A stretch of 64,000 nt of DNA from JAFLCL01 sp039809495 (GCA_039809495.1 JBDHVC010000010.1:1-64000); one strand, 5' to 3'. Shown: positions 27,305 through 36,563, numbered from the stretch's first letter. The notes: generated from the sequence alone by a model not told the origin. Made by a program: numbers and translations.

Positions 27305-30022
27305 TCAGCTCGGGAGGGGCTCTTCGGCCTTGGCTTCCTTGGGCGCGATCTCGATCGTCTCGATCACGAAGCCGGCGTCCAGCCCGAGCGCTTCGCGCGC
27401 GACGAGCGTGTGGGACTTCACCTTCGCCGCGGCGAGCACGTCGCCGAGCGCCGGCTCGATGCGAGGCATGAGCGCCTCGTTCGCGGCGATCGTGGCGCTG
27501 GTGACCACGCGCCCGACCGAGGCGCCACTCTCCGTCTTCTTCTTGTTGAGCGCCGCGAAGAGCGCACAGCCGAGCGCGAAGGAGTCGGGCGAAGCCGGGC
27601 TCGGGATGGGGGCGAGCTCGGCGAGCGAGGGCCAGGGGGCGCGGTGGACGAAGGGCGTGCCCCGCTCCTCGGCGAAGCTCCAGCTCCAGATCTCCTCGGT
27701 GATGAACGGGACGAAGGGTGCGAAGAGGCGGATCAGCACGTCGAGCGCGAGCCGCAGCGCCGCGACGGCGCTCCTCCGCCCGTCCGGATCGCCCGCCTCG
27801 CCGCGCGCGCGCACCTTCACGAGCTCGAGGTAGTTGTCGGTGAGCCGTGACCAGAAGAACTGCTCGGTGAGCATGAGGGCCTGCGCGTACTCGAACTCCG
27901 CGAAGGCGGCGCTCGTCGCCTCGACGAGCCCTCGGAGCTCCCAGACGAAGGCGCGATCGATCTCGTGGGTGATCGCGTGGGGCGAGACGTCTCCCTCGGC
28001 GCTCTGCGAGAGGACGTACTTGCCCGCGTTGAAGAGCTTGGTGACGAGGCGCTTGCCGACCTTGAGCACCTTCTCGTCGAACGCCGTGTCGGTGCCGAGG
28101 CGGGCCGAGGCCGCCCAGTATCGGACGCCGTCGGCGCTGTACTCCTCGAGGAGCTTCATCGGCGTGACGACGTTGCCGACCGACTTGCTCATCTTCTTGC
28201 GATCGGGATCGAGGATCCAGCCGCTGATCACCACGTTGCGCCAGGGGACGCGGCCCTCGTGCAGCATCGCCTTCGCGATCGTGTAGAAGGCCCACGTTCG
28301 GATGATCTCGTGGCTCTGGGGGCGGATGTCCGCCGGGAAGAGCTTCGCGTGTCGCTCCGGATCGAGGCCCCAGTGCGAGCTGATCTGGGGCGTCAGCGAG
28401 CTCGTGAACCAGGTGTCGAAGACGTCGGGATCGCCGACGAAGCCGCCCGGCTCGCCGCGCATCTTCTCGTCGAAGCCCCGCGGCGCGTCGCTCATCGGGT
28501 CGACGGGGAGCTCCTCACGCGTGGGGTAGATCGGGTGATCGAAGTCGGTGACGCCGTGGGCGTCGATCGGGTACCAGACGGGGATCGGGACGCCGAAGTA
28601 GCGCTGGCGTGAGACGCACCAGTCGCTGTTCAACCCCGCCGTCCAGTTGTGGTAGCGCGTGTGCATGAACTCGGGCCACCACCGGATCTCGCGCCCCTTC
28701 TCGAGCAGGCGCGCCTGGTTGTCCTCGCCGCGGGCGGCGTCCGGGAGCAGGCGGACGAACCACTGACGCGTCGTCACGAGCTCGAGCGGGCGCTCGCCCT
28801 TCTCGTAGTGCTTGACGGGGTGCTGGATCGGCTTCGGATCGGCCATCAGGGGCGCGCGCTCGCCGCCCCGATGCTCCTCGCCGGTCGCGCCGCTCGCGGG
28901 ATCGTGCAGGCGCTCGACGATGAGCTTGCGCGCCTGCGTCACGCCCTTGCCCACGAGCTCCGCGTACGCCTCGTTGGCGCGGCGCGGATCGAGCGATGGG
29001 AACTCGTCGCTGCCGAAGGTGACCGGGCGCAGCGTCCCGTCGCGTCGGATGATCGCGCGGAGCGGCAGCTTCTCGGAGCGCCACCACGACACGTCGGTCG
29101 CGTCGCCGAACGTGCAGACCATCAAGATGCCCGTCCCCTTCTTCGGGTCGGCGAGCTCGCTCGCGAAGATCCGCACGGGCGCGCGAAAGATCGGCGTCAC
29201 CGCGCGCTTGCCGAAGTAGCTCTTGTAGCGATCGTCTTCGGGGTGAGCGCAGACGCCGACGCACGCGGGGAGCAGCTCGGGGCGGGTCGTGGCGATCACG
29301 AAGGAGCCGCCGCCCTCGACGGCGAATTCGATGTCGTGGAACGCGCCGGGCTTCTCGCGATCCTCCACCTCGGCCTGCGCGACGGCGGTCTGGAAGTCGA
29401 CGTCCCACATGGTGGGCGCCTCGACGTTGTAGAGCTGACCCTTCTCGACGAGATCGAGGAAGCTCTGCTGCGCGATGTGGCGACAGCGATCGTCGATCGT
29501 CGCGTAGGTCTGGCGCCAGTCGACGGAGAGCCCGATGCGGCGAAAGAGGGCCTCGAACGCCTTCTCGTCTTCCCCCGTCACGCGGTGGCAGAGCTCGATG
29601 AAGTTCTTGCGGCTGACGACGCGTGGCCTCTCGCTCTTGCGCCGCTGCTCGTCGGCCGGCTCGATCGCCAGCTCTGGCTCGTAGGGGAGGGTGGGATCGC
29701 ACTTGACGTGGAAGAAGTTCTGGACGCGCCGCTCGGTCGGCAGCCCGTTGTCGTCCCAGCCCATGGGATAGAAGACGTTCTGCCCGCGCATGCGCCGCTG
29801 TCGCGTGAGCACGTCGGTGTGGGTGTAGGAGAAGACGTGGCCCATGTGGAGCGAGCCGGACACCGTCGGCGGAGGCGTGTCGACGACGAAGGTCTCGTCG
29901 CGTCCGCGTCGATCGTCCCAGTGGTAGGCGCCGGCCTCGCTCCAACGCGCGTCCCACCGTCGCTCCGCGGAGGCGGCGTCGAAGTGGGCGGGGAGCGAGC
30001 TCGGATCGAACGGCTTGGTCAT
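27305..30022 (-). CDS. valS: Valine--tRNA ligase, archaeal/actinobacterial type
   Basis: Charges tRNA-Val. The 905-residue class I synthetase has the HIGH-type motif HMGH in SGSLHMGHVFSYTHTD, the editing-domain region beginning VIATTRPELLPACV, and the KMSKS loop in DRKKMSKSVGN. The segment YPMGWDDNGLPTERRVQNFF marks the second ValRS type found in archaea, actinobacteria and a few proteobacteria rather than the E. coli type, and the usual C-terminal coiled-coil arm is not evident. It is the only synthetase in the window and stands alone. Confidence 0.95.
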   Translation of the reverse strand: MTKPFDPSSLPAHFDAASAERRWDARWSEAGAYHWDDRRGRDETFVVDTPPPTVSGSLHMGHVFSYTHTDVLTRQRRMRGQNVFYPMGWDDNGLPTERRVQNFFHVKCDPTLPYEPELAIEPADEQRRKSERPRVVSRKNFIELCHRVTGEDEKAFEALFRRIGLSVDWRQTYATIDDRCRHIAQQSFLDLVEKGQLYNVEAPTMWDVDFQTAVAQAEVEDREKPGAFHDIEFAVEGGGSFVIATTRPELLPACVGVCAHPEDDRYKSYFGKRAVTPIFRAPVRIFASELADPKKGTGILMVCTFGDATDVSWWRSEKLPLRAIIRRDGTLRPVTFGSDEFPSLDPRRANEAYAELVGKGVTQARKLIVERLHDPASGATGEEHRGGERAPLMADPKPIQHPVKHYEKGERPLELVTTRQWFVRLLPDAARGEDNQARLLEKGREIRWWPEFMHTRYHNWTAGLNSDWCVSRQRYFGVPIPVWYPIDAHGVTDFDHPIYPTREELPVDPMSDAPRGFDEKMRGEPGGFVGDPDVFDTWFTSSLTPQISSHWGLDPERHAKLFPADIRPQSHEIIRTWAFYTIAKAMLHEGRVPWRNVVISGWILDPDRKKMSKSVGNVVTPMKLLEEYSADGVRYWAASARLGTDTAFDEKVLKVGKRLVTKLFNAGKYVLSQSAEGDVSPHAITHEIDRAFVWELRGLVEATSAAFAEFEYAQALMLTEQFFWSRLTDNYLELVKVRARGEAGDPDGRRSAVAALRLALDVLIRLFAPFVPFITEEIWSWSFAEERGTPFVHRAPWPSLAELAPIPSPASPDSFALGCALFAALNKKKTESGASVGRVVTSATIAANEALMPRIEPALGDVLAAAKVKSHTLVAREALGLDAGFVIETIEIAPKEAKAEEPLPS

Positions 30023-30031
30023 GGCCGCCGA

Positions 30032-30037
30032 GGCATA
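30032..30037 (-). promoter_or_regulatory. -10-like hexamer for valS
   Basis: TATGCC on the minus strand ends 9 bases before the valS ATG, giving a leader of two or three bases at most. No T-box or other leader structure is visible upstream. Confidence 0.35.
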
Positions 30038-30143
30038 GCAGGATGCGAGGCCGTCTGCGCTCGATCGCGAGCGCCGCGAGCCGACACGCGAGGCCGACGC
30101 GTCGTTCCGGGTGGGCCGAGAGGGGAGCGCGTGGAGCGCGTGA

Positions 30144-31061
30144 TCAGCGCGTGAGGCGCGCGATCTCCTCGCGGATCAGCGTCTCGGCGAGGTCGGGGAC
30201 GACCTCCCACACGACCCGCTCGACCACCTCCCTCGTGAGGGCGAGCACGGCCTGGATCTGCTCCGGCGTGAGCCCCATGCCGTCGAGCTTCGCTCCCACG
30301 GCGGCGCTCGCCGCCCGCGCGGCGCTCGCCGCGGGTGTCGGTCGTGCGCCCGCCGCCGCGCTCGGCGTGGAGGAGAGCGTGCGCGCGCTCGGAGCGGCGG
30401 ACGCGGAGCTCGCGGCCATCGTCCCCGGCGAGCTCGCGGGCTTGACGGCCGCGATCGGAGCGCCGAAGCCGACCGTGTGGCGGACGGTCGCGGGTCGGCT
30501 CGCGGGGCTCGCGGGGGTGCGTCCGCCGATCACGCCTGGGACGGGTGGACGCGCGGGGGCTGGAGCGGCCGCGGGCGCGTCGATGCTGACGAGCGGCTCG
30601 TCGTCGTCCGCGAGCTCGAGGGTCGGTCGCTTCGGCGTCGGGTCCAAAGGCGGCGTCCGGTACGTCGCGACGGGCCCGCTCGCGGCCTCGGCGCTCCGCT
30701 GCGCGAGCAGCCGCTTGACGCGCTCGATGAAGCCGTTGGTGTCGTAGGGCTTCGTCGCCGTGTCGTCGGCGCCGACGCTCTGCGCCTTCGCGGCGTCCAC
30801 GGGGAGCTGCTTGCTGCCGAGCAAGAGGACGGGGATGCCCCGCGTCGTCGGCGTCGTCTTGAGCTGTCGACAGACCTCGTAGCCGTCGGGCGACATCGAC
30901 GTGTCCGCGATCACGAGATCGGCGCCGCTCGACTGCGCGTGGGCGATCGCCGCTTGCGCGGAATCGAAGGTCGTGACGGCGAAGCCATCGAGCGCTTGGA
31001 ACGTGAGCTCGATGACCTTGCGCATCGTGACGCTGTCGTCGACCGCGAGAATTTTCGGCAC
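30144..31061 (-). CDS. Response regulator with long linker and C-terminal helical domain
   Basis: A 305-residue protein. The receiver domain (1-125) begins KILAVDDSVTMRKVIE; the phospho-acceptor Asp is in VIADTSM, and the switch Lys is in TKPYD. A long Ala/Pro/Ser linker follows (about 140-260), and the C-terminus is a helical segment EVVERVVWEVVPDLAETLIREE seen in deltaproteobacterial response regulators. No DNA-binding domain is evident, so it probably works through protein contacts. The GTG at 31061 is chosen because GGAGG lies at the right distance; the longer in-frame extension to 31184 is antisense to the region preceding trmB. Confidence 0.88.
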   Translation of the reverse strand: MPKILAVDDSVTMRKVIELTFQALDGFAVTTFDSAQAAIAHAQSSGADLVIADTSMSPDGYEVCRQLKTTPTTRGIPVLLLGSKQLPVDAAKAQSVGADDTATKPYDTNGFIERVKRLLAQRSAEAASGPVATYRTPPLDPTPKRPTLELADDDEPLVSIDAPAAAPAPARPPVPGVIGGRTPASPASRPATVRHTVGFGAPIAAVKPASSPGTMAASSASAAPSARTLSSTPSAAAGARPTPAASAARAASAAVGAKLDGMGLTPEQIQAVLALTREVVERVVWEVVPDLAETLIREEIARLTR

Positions 31062-31159
31062 GGGGCCTCCAAGACGGATGGGCGCGTAGGGGACGTGCGC
31101 AAGAGCGCGCGTTCGTCTTGGTACCGGAAGGGGCGGGTCGGGGTCAAGATTGGCCACCC

Positions 31160-31840
31160 ATGGACGCACCTCCGAAGCCTCCACCGAGCGCGGGACCGAC
31201 CGAGGCGCGCCGCCGACAGATCCCCGTCCCCTATGGCGAGATGGCCCGCCACGCCCCGGACGGACCGCTCCACTTCGACGCGTTCTTCGAGGACGTGACG
31301 CCGGGCTCCGCGCGAGAGCTCGAGGTCGGCTTCGGTCGCGGGCGCTTCCTCCTCGAGCGGGCCAGCGCCGCGCGCGACGCGCGCCTGCTCGGGATCGAGA
31401 TCAAGGCGAAGTGGGCTCACCTCGTCGAGGAGCGGCGCAAGCGTGAGCGCCTCTCCAACGTGGTCGCGCTCGCGGGGGACGCGCGCTCCATCCTCCCGCG
31501 CCTCGGCCCCGACGCGGGGCTCCTCCGCGTCTTCCTCCTCTTCCCCGATCCCTGGTGGAAGAAGCGCCATGGCAAGCGGCGCGTGCTCGACGAGGCGTTC
31601 CTGCGCGAGGTCGCGCGGCTGCTCGCGCCCGGCGGTGAGCTCTTCGTCCAGACCGACGTCGAGGAGCGCGCGCTCGACATGCGCGAGCAGATCGAGGCCT
31701 TCGAGCTCGAGGGGCGGCGCGTCTTCCGGCTCGAGGGAGGGCTCGATCAGCCCAATCCCTACCAGGCGCGCACGAACCGTGAGGTCCGCGCCGAGGAGGA
31801 TCACCTCCCGGTGTACCGCCTGATCGCCGTCCGCGTGTGA
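31160..31840 (+). CDS. trmB: tRNA (guanine-N7-)-methyltransferase
   Basis: TrmB methylates N7 of G46 in the variable loop of tRNAs. The product is 226 residues and shows the SAM-binding ELEVGFGRGRFLLERA, GIEIKAKW, the family signature LLFPDPWWKKRHGKRR and the C-terminal TNREVRAEE. Start at the ATG at 31160; an upstream GTG at 31118 would add only unconserved residues. It diverges from the response regulator and converges on the TPR ATPase across a palindromic repeat. Confidence 0.95.
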   Translation: MDAPPKPPPSAGPTEARRRQIPVPYGEMARHAPDGPLHFDAFFEDVTPGSARELEVGFGRGRFLLERASAARDARLLGIEIKAKWAHLVEERRKRERLSNVVALAGDARSILPRLGPDAGLLRVFLLFPDPWWKKRHGKRRVLDEAFLREVARLLAPGGELFVQTDVEERALDMREQIEAFELEGRRVFRLEGGLDQPNPYQARTNREVRAEEDHLPVYRLIAVRV

Positions 31841-32009
31841 CACCGCGCCGCGCTCGACGTGACCCGTCGGGCGGAGGCGCGCTGGCTCGGCGGGAGGGAG
31901 GCTCACGCCGATTCACTCGGCGTGAGGGAGGGTCTCTAGGCAGCCCCTCCCCCAAGGAAGGAACAGCACGAACCAGGGCAACGGATTCGTGCTGTGAGCC
32001 GCGCCTGGG
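31841..32009. repeat. Intergenic palindromic repeat, copy D (best conserved)
   Basis: Occupies the whole 169-base gap between convergent trmB and the TPR ATPase. It contains GCGCCGCGCTCGACG, GGCTCGGCGGGAGGGAGG, a nearby GGCGTGAGGGAGGG and the core ACAGCACGAA (31963-31972) and TTCGTGCTGT (31986-31995), a perfect 10-bp inverted repeat with a 13-base interior CCAGGGCAACGGA shared with copy A. Confidence 0.75.
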
Positions 32010-34889
32010 TCAGCCCAGGCTCGCCAGCGTCTCCTCGATCCGCTCGAGATCCTCGCCGCCGAGGCGCCGGATGATCGCGCGCGCCTCGCGCAGGCGCTCC
32101 TTCGCGCCCTCGACGTCTCCTCGCTCGACGAGGTGGCGGCCGAGATCCGCCATGACGCGCGCGGCCTCGAGCTCGTTGCCGAGCTCGCGGTAGAGATCGA
32201 TCGCGGCGAGGAGCGCGTCCTCGGCGCGGCGATCGACGCCCCCGGCGGCGTCGAAGACCGTCCGCGCGTACCCGCGACCGACGGCGTGGTGCGCTCGCGC
32301 GATGGCCTCCTTGCCCCCGTACTCGGTCGCGAGCTGGAGCGCGCGCTCGAGGATCTCGGTGGTGTGGTCGTCGTCGACCGCGAGCGCGATGAGCCCGAGG
32401 TTTCGCTCGACCTCCGCGAGCACGCGCTTGTCGGCCAGCTCGCGCGCGACGCCTTGCGCCTCGAGCAGGAGGGCGCGCGCCTCCTCGGGCTTGTCCGCCC
32501 GAAAGAGCGACTCGCCGAGGTTGTTGAGGACGAACGCCTGCATGCGCCGATCGGCCATCTGGACGGCCTCTTGGAGGCAGGCGCGCCAGGCCGCCTCCGA
32601 CGCGTCGCGATCGCCGCGCTCGAAGAGGATGATCCCCATGTGGTTGAGCGACTGCATCGTGCCCGCGCGATCACCGACGGATTCGCGGAGCTGGAGCGCG
32701 GCGCGGAAGGCTTCCTCGGCGGCGTCGAGGTTGCCCCGCGAGTGCTGGATGAGGCCGAGCGTCGAGAGCGACACCGCCTCGCCGCGAGCGTCCTGGGCCT
32801 GGCGTCGGATCGTGAGCGCCTCGGTGGCCGCGTCGAGCGCGCCGTCGAGGTCGCCTCGCAGGTGGTCGAGCTGCGCGAGATCGTCGAGGGAGCTCGCGAC
32901 GCCGCGCAGATCGCTCGCGGCGCGAAAGAGCTGGAGCGCGCGGACGAGCGGCCCGCGCGCGGCCTCGAGATCGCCGCGGTTCGTGTAGACCCGCGCGATG
33001 CGGTTGAGCGCCGCGCCGCCCTTGCCGCGGGCGCCCACGCGCCAGCTGATCCGCAGCATCTCGGAGAAGGCGGCGATCGCCTCGTCGTAGCGCCCGAGCG
33101 TCGAGAGGAGCGAGCCGTGGATGTGGAGCGCCTCGACGCGGCGTGAGAGCTCCTCGTCGTCGAGCAGCTCGAGGGCGCGCTCGACCGAGCGGAGCGCGCC
33201 CTGCGTGTGCATCTTCGCGTGCTCGTGCCGCGCGGCCTCGAGGTGAGCGCGGCCCGCGCGTGAGAGGTGCCCCGCCTTCTCGAGATGCGGCGCCGCGAGG
33301 ATCGCCAGGCTCTCGAGGCTCCGCTCGACCGCGTTCGTCACCCACTCGGCGACCGTCTGGTGGCGTCGCCGGCGGAGCGCCGGATCGATCTCTTTGTAGA
33401 CGAAGTCTCGGCTCGGCCCGTGGATGAAGCGGTAGGCGCGCGCGAACGGCACGTCGGGGTCGTCGAAGCCCTCGAGGAAGCCCTTCTCGACGAGCCGCTC
33501 GAGCGCCCCGCCGAGCGCCTCCTCGTCCTCGTCGTCCGGCCAGAGCTGGGCGAGATCGTCCGTCGCGTCGGGGGCGTTGCGCTCGGTGCGCATCATCGCG
33601 AGGACGGCGCGATCCCAGACGACGGATCCCACGATCGCGGCGCGATCGAGGGTCCTGCGCTCGAGCTCGTCGAGGCGCTCGAGGCGCGCGCGGATCGCGT
33701 CCTCCATCGTGACGGGCAGGCTTCCGTCCTCGAGCTTCGCGAGGTTCGGGACGATCCCCTCGTCGCTCCGCGTGAAGAGCCCCGCCTCGACGAGCGCGAA
33801 CACGAGCTCGCGCAGCGCGCCGGGGTTGCCCTTCGAGCGGTGGGTGAGCGCCGCGACGACGGGCTCGGGCGCCTCGGTCAGCGTCGGGAGCAGGATCTGG
33901 AGCATCGACGCGACCTCGGCCTCCCCGAGCGGAGCGATCGGCCCGATCGCCGTCCCGCCGGGGGCCTGGAGGGTGCTCGCGCGCTCGGCGATCGCGCTCC
34001 CGGCGACGACGAAGGCGATCCCGGCGTCCACGCCGAGGAGCGCCTCGAGGATGGTCCACGCCTCGTCGTCGGCGAGGTGCATGTTGTCGAGCAAGACGAG
34101 CGTCGGCCGCTGCGCGGCGTCCCCGGTGAAGAGCCGCCGGAGCGCCGCGAGCTCGCGCGCTCGCAGCTCCTCGGGGCGATCCTCGAGGCCCATGAGGAAG
34201 GGGCTGTCGGGGAACGGGATCCCCGCGAAGTGGCCGAGGAGGTGGGCCGTCTCGCCGATCTGGATCGCGTCGGAGCTCTGGATCGCCTCGCCGACCATCG
34301 CCGCGACGAGGCCGCGCACGGCGGCCGGGCTCGAGGCCGGCGTCACGCCGAAGCGCTCGAGGAGCATGCGCGCGAAGGGCGCGTTGCTGCCGTCGTCGGC
34401 GCGGCAGAGCGCGTGGAGGATGCGAACGCTCGGGAACAGGCGCGCGGCGAGCTCCGCCGCGTGGAAGAGCAGGCGCGAGCGGCCCGACCCCTCTTCGCCC
34501 TCGATGGCGACGAGCGTGGGCTTGTGCTCCACGAAGGCTCGATCGATGCCGGCGCGGATCGCCGCGGACACCTCCTCCTGACCGACGATCGGGGGCTCGT
34601 GATCCTCCGAGGCGGCGCCGTGGCCTGCGCGCTCGCCCGAGGGCTCGAGCTCGAGGTCGTCGGGCGTGAGGTCGCCCTCGGGCAGCTCGTCGCTCGCGCT
34701 CGTCGACGCCGGTCGGGGCGCGGCCGGTGCGGCGGAGACGATCGTGGACTCGACCGGCTGTCCGCCGATCAGCATACGGCCGCTCGCGCGCGTGCCCAGG
34801 CCGAGCATCGCGCCGCAGGCGGCGCACGCCTTGAACGCGCGTGGGTTCTCGAAGCCGCAGTTTTCACACGTCTGCATGACGGGGTTCAT
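32010..34889 (-). CDS. Zinc-ribbon/ATPase/TPR signalling protein
   Basis: A 959-residue multidomain protein. The N-terminus carries a four-cysteine zinc ribbon (CENCGFEN and CAACG), then an acidic linker. An AAA/STAND-like ATPase follows (about residues 120-480), with the Walker A position reading GEEGSGRS, where the invariant Lys is replaced by Arg, and a Walker B-like LVLLDNMHLADD. The C-terminal half (about 560-959) is a long array of TPR units with repeated A-x2-LxxLGxI patterns. It resembles the sensory half of the kinase/ATPase/TPR protein at 46188, without a kinase. The ATG at 34889 is preferred; an upstream in-frame extension has no conserved features. Confidence 0.85.
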   Translation of the reverse strand: MNPVMQTCENCGFENPRAFKACAACGAMLGLGTRASGRMLIGGQPVESTIVSAAPAAPRPASTSASDELPEGDLTPDDLELEPSGERAGHGAASEDHEPPIVGQEEVSAAIRAGIDRAFVEHKPTLVAIEGEEGSGRSRLLFHAAELAARLFPSVRILHALCRADDGSNAPFARMLLERFGVTPASSPAAVRGLVAAMVGEAIQSSDAIQIGETAHLLGHFAGIPFPDSPFLMGLEDRPEELRARELAALRRLFTGDAAQRPTLVLLDNMHLADDEAWTILEALLGVDAGIAFVVAGSAIAERASTLQAPGGTAIGPIAPLGEAEVASMLQILLPTLTEAPEPVVAALTHRSKGNPGALRELVFALVEAGLFTRSDEGIVPNLAKLEDGSLPVTMEDAIRARLERLDELERRTLDRAAIVGSVVWDRAVLAMMRTERNAPDATDDLAQLWPDDEDEEALGGALERLVEKGFLEGFDDPDVPFARAYRFIHGPSRDFVYKEIDPALRRRRHQTVAEWVTNAVERSLESLAILAAPHLEKAGHLSRAGRAHLEAARHEHAKMHTQGALRSVERALELLDDEELSRRVEALHIHGSLLSTLGRYDEAIAAFSEMLRISWRVGARGKGGAALNRIARVYTNRGDLEAARGPLVRALQLFRAASDLRGVASSLDDLAQLDHLRGDLDGALDAATEALTIRRQAQDARGEAVSLSTLGLIQHSRGNLDAAEEAFRAALQLRESVGDRAGTMQSLNHMGIILFERGDRDASEAAWRACLQEAVQMADRRMQAFVLNNLGESLFRADKPEEARALLLEAQGVARELADKRVLAEVERNLGLIALAVDDDHTTEILERALQLATEYGGKEAIARAHHAVGRGYARTVFDAAGGVDRRAEDALLAAIDLYRELGNELEAARVMADLGRHLVERGDVEGAKERLREARAIIRRLGGEDLERIEETLASLG

Positions 34890-34956
34890 CGTCCTCAGTC
34901 CAGCGCAAGGGTCAGGATCTCTCAACACGCGGGGCGGGCGCCTCGCGCACCATCTC

Positions 34957-35556
34957 TCAGAGCACGTCGATCGGGCCGGCGCCTTCACGCACGACGCGGA
35001 CCTCGTGCCCGGTCACGTCGAGCACCGTCGATGGGACGAGGCCGCCATAGCCCGCGTCCAAGATGAGATCGAGCGCGGGGAACGCCTCGTCGATGTCGGC
35101 GGGATCGTTGAGCGTCTCGCCGTCCTTGCTCGCGGTGCTCGACACGATCGGGTGTCCGAGCGCGCGGACGAGCGCGAGCGCGACCCCGTTGTTCGGGACC
35201 CGGATGCCCACGGTCTTGCGCTTCATCTGCAGGATGCGCGGCACCTCGCGGCTCGCCTCGAGGATGAAGCAGTAGGGGCCGGGCGTGAGCCGCCGCATGA
35301 GGCGGTAGGTGCGATCGTCGACGACGGCGTACTTCGCGAGGTCGGAGAGCCCCTCGCAGATGAACGCGAGGGGTTGATCCTCCTTCATCTGCTTGAGGGC
35401 GTAGACGCGATCGATGGCGCGCTTCTGGGTGATGTCGCAGCCGATGCCGTAGACGGTGTCGGTCGGATAGGCGATGACCTCGCCGGCGCGCAGGGCCTCG
35501 ACGGCGCGCGCGATCTTGCGAGGCTCGGGGTGGTGGGCGTTGATCTCGATGCGCAC
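34957..35556 (-). CDS. Sua5/YciO/YrdC-family protein, YciO-type
   Basis: A 199-residue protein of the family that makes threonylcarbamoyl-AMP for the t6A37 modification of tRNA. Key features are YPTDTVYGIGCDI, ALKQMKEDQPLAFIC, and the block YRLMRRLTPGPYCFIL...KRKTVGIRVPNN, which is closer to E. coli YciO than to TsaC. YciO-type proteins are only weakly active in t6A synthesis, so the true role could differ. The GTG at 35556 opens the conserved region; the longer in-frame extension overlaps the neighbouring gene and is rejected. It lies 8 bases after the macro-like gene. Confidence 0.85.
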   Translation of the reverse strand: MRIEINAHHPEPRKIARAVEALRAGEVIAYPTDTVYGIGCDITQKRAIDRVYALKQMKEDQPLAFICEGLSDLAKYAVVDDRTYRLMRRLTPGPYCFILEASREVPRILQMKRKTVGIRVPNNGVALALVRALGHPIVSSTASKDGETLNDPADIDEAFPALDLILDAGYGGLVPSTVLDVTGHEVRVVREGAGPIDVL

Positions 35557-35564
35557 GATGTCTC

Positions 35565-36437
35565 TCAGCCGGCGTGGATGAGGCGCCGGACGTTGCCGTC
35601 CTCGAAGAGCACGACCGCGAATTGGTCGGGGGTGATCTCCTCCACGCGTCCGACCCCGAACTTCACGTGGACGAAGAAGTCGCCGACTCGATAGCGCGTG
35701 TTCCGATCCCACGGGCGTGCGTTTGCTCGCGCGTAGGCGACCTCGCGTGGGTCGAGGCTCGGCTTGCGAGCCGCCGAGGGCCTCTTCGGCGCGGCGCCTG
35801 CGCTCGCGCGGCTCGGCCTGGAGGCGCTCTCGACGCGCGGCGCGCTCTCCTTGTCGGCCGCCTTCGCGACCGCTCGGGCGAGCTTGCGCGCCGCCGTCAC
35901 CACGGACAGGCGCGGATCGCAGAGCAGCACCTCCTCGATCCAGTTCGCGCGACCCTCCTCGAGGCAGCGTTCGTAGTAGGCGCCGCAGGCGCTCGCGATG
36001 ATCGCGAGGCGCTCGGCGTCGCCGATGGCCGAGGGGCCGGCCCCGAGCGCCGGGAACGCGACGCGCAGCACGTTGCGGGTCGCCACGAAGTCGAGCGCGT
36101 CGAGGACGGCGCGCGTGAGGATCGCCTCGCTCGGGGCGCTCGCCTGGATCCCCGCGTGCTCGGGCCCCCGCGTCGCGATCCAGAGCAAGAAGTCGCAGTG
36201 CAGCCGCCCGGGGTGGAGGCGCAGGACGGTCCCGACCGGGACGGCTCCGCCCGCGCGGCTCCGCTCGCCGTCGAGCAGCCGCGCGAGCTCCTGGGGGCCG
36301 TAGGCGTAGGCGAGCTCCTTGTCGGGGCCGGGGCCGGGCCAGACGCGGAGATCCGTGGTTCCGTCGTGTACGATCACGCCGACGCGGCGCGACGTCGGGA
36401 GCTCGTAGACCGAAGCTTGGAGGATCGAGATGTCCAT
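35565..36437 (-). CDS. Macro-like domain fused to CarD-like domain
   Basis: A 290-residue protein with an unusual domain pair. Residues 1-190 resemble a macro domain: HCDFLLWIATRG, then LRVAFPALGAGPSAIGDAERLAIIA, the region that binds ADP-ribose in true macro domains, although the family's early Asn motif is not obvious. After a Ser/Ala/Lys linker, the last 50 residues (YRVGDFFVHVKFGVGRVEEI...LFEDGNVRRLIHAG) match the small barrel found in CarD/TRCF RNA-polymerase-interacting domains and related myxobacterial proteins. It is followed by the YciO-type gene. Function unknown; a link between nucleotide metabolite sensing and transcription is speculative. Confidence 0.75.
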   Translation of the reverse strand: MDISILQASVYELPTSRRVGVIVHDGTTDLRVWPGPGPDKELAYAYGPQELARLLDGERSRAGGAVPVGTVLRLHPGRLHCDFLLWIATRGPEHAGIQASAPSEAILTRAVLDALDFVATRNVLRVAFPALGAGPSAIGDAERLAIIASACGAYYERCLEEGRANWIEEVLLCDPRLSVVTAARKLARAVAKAADKESAPRVESASRPSRASAGAAPKRPSAARKPSLDPREVAYARANARPWDRNTRYRVGDFFVHVKFGVGRVEEITPDQFAVVLFEDGNVRRLIHAG

Positions 36438-36563
36438 GCGCGCGCGCCACCTAGCGCAAACTCGTGCGCGTTCAACGTCATCCTCGTTGCGTCCCGCGGC
36501 GTTCTAGGGCACCGTCCGAGCCCCGCTGAGCCCAAGAAGGCCCGATTCGCGGGGAAGAGAGCC

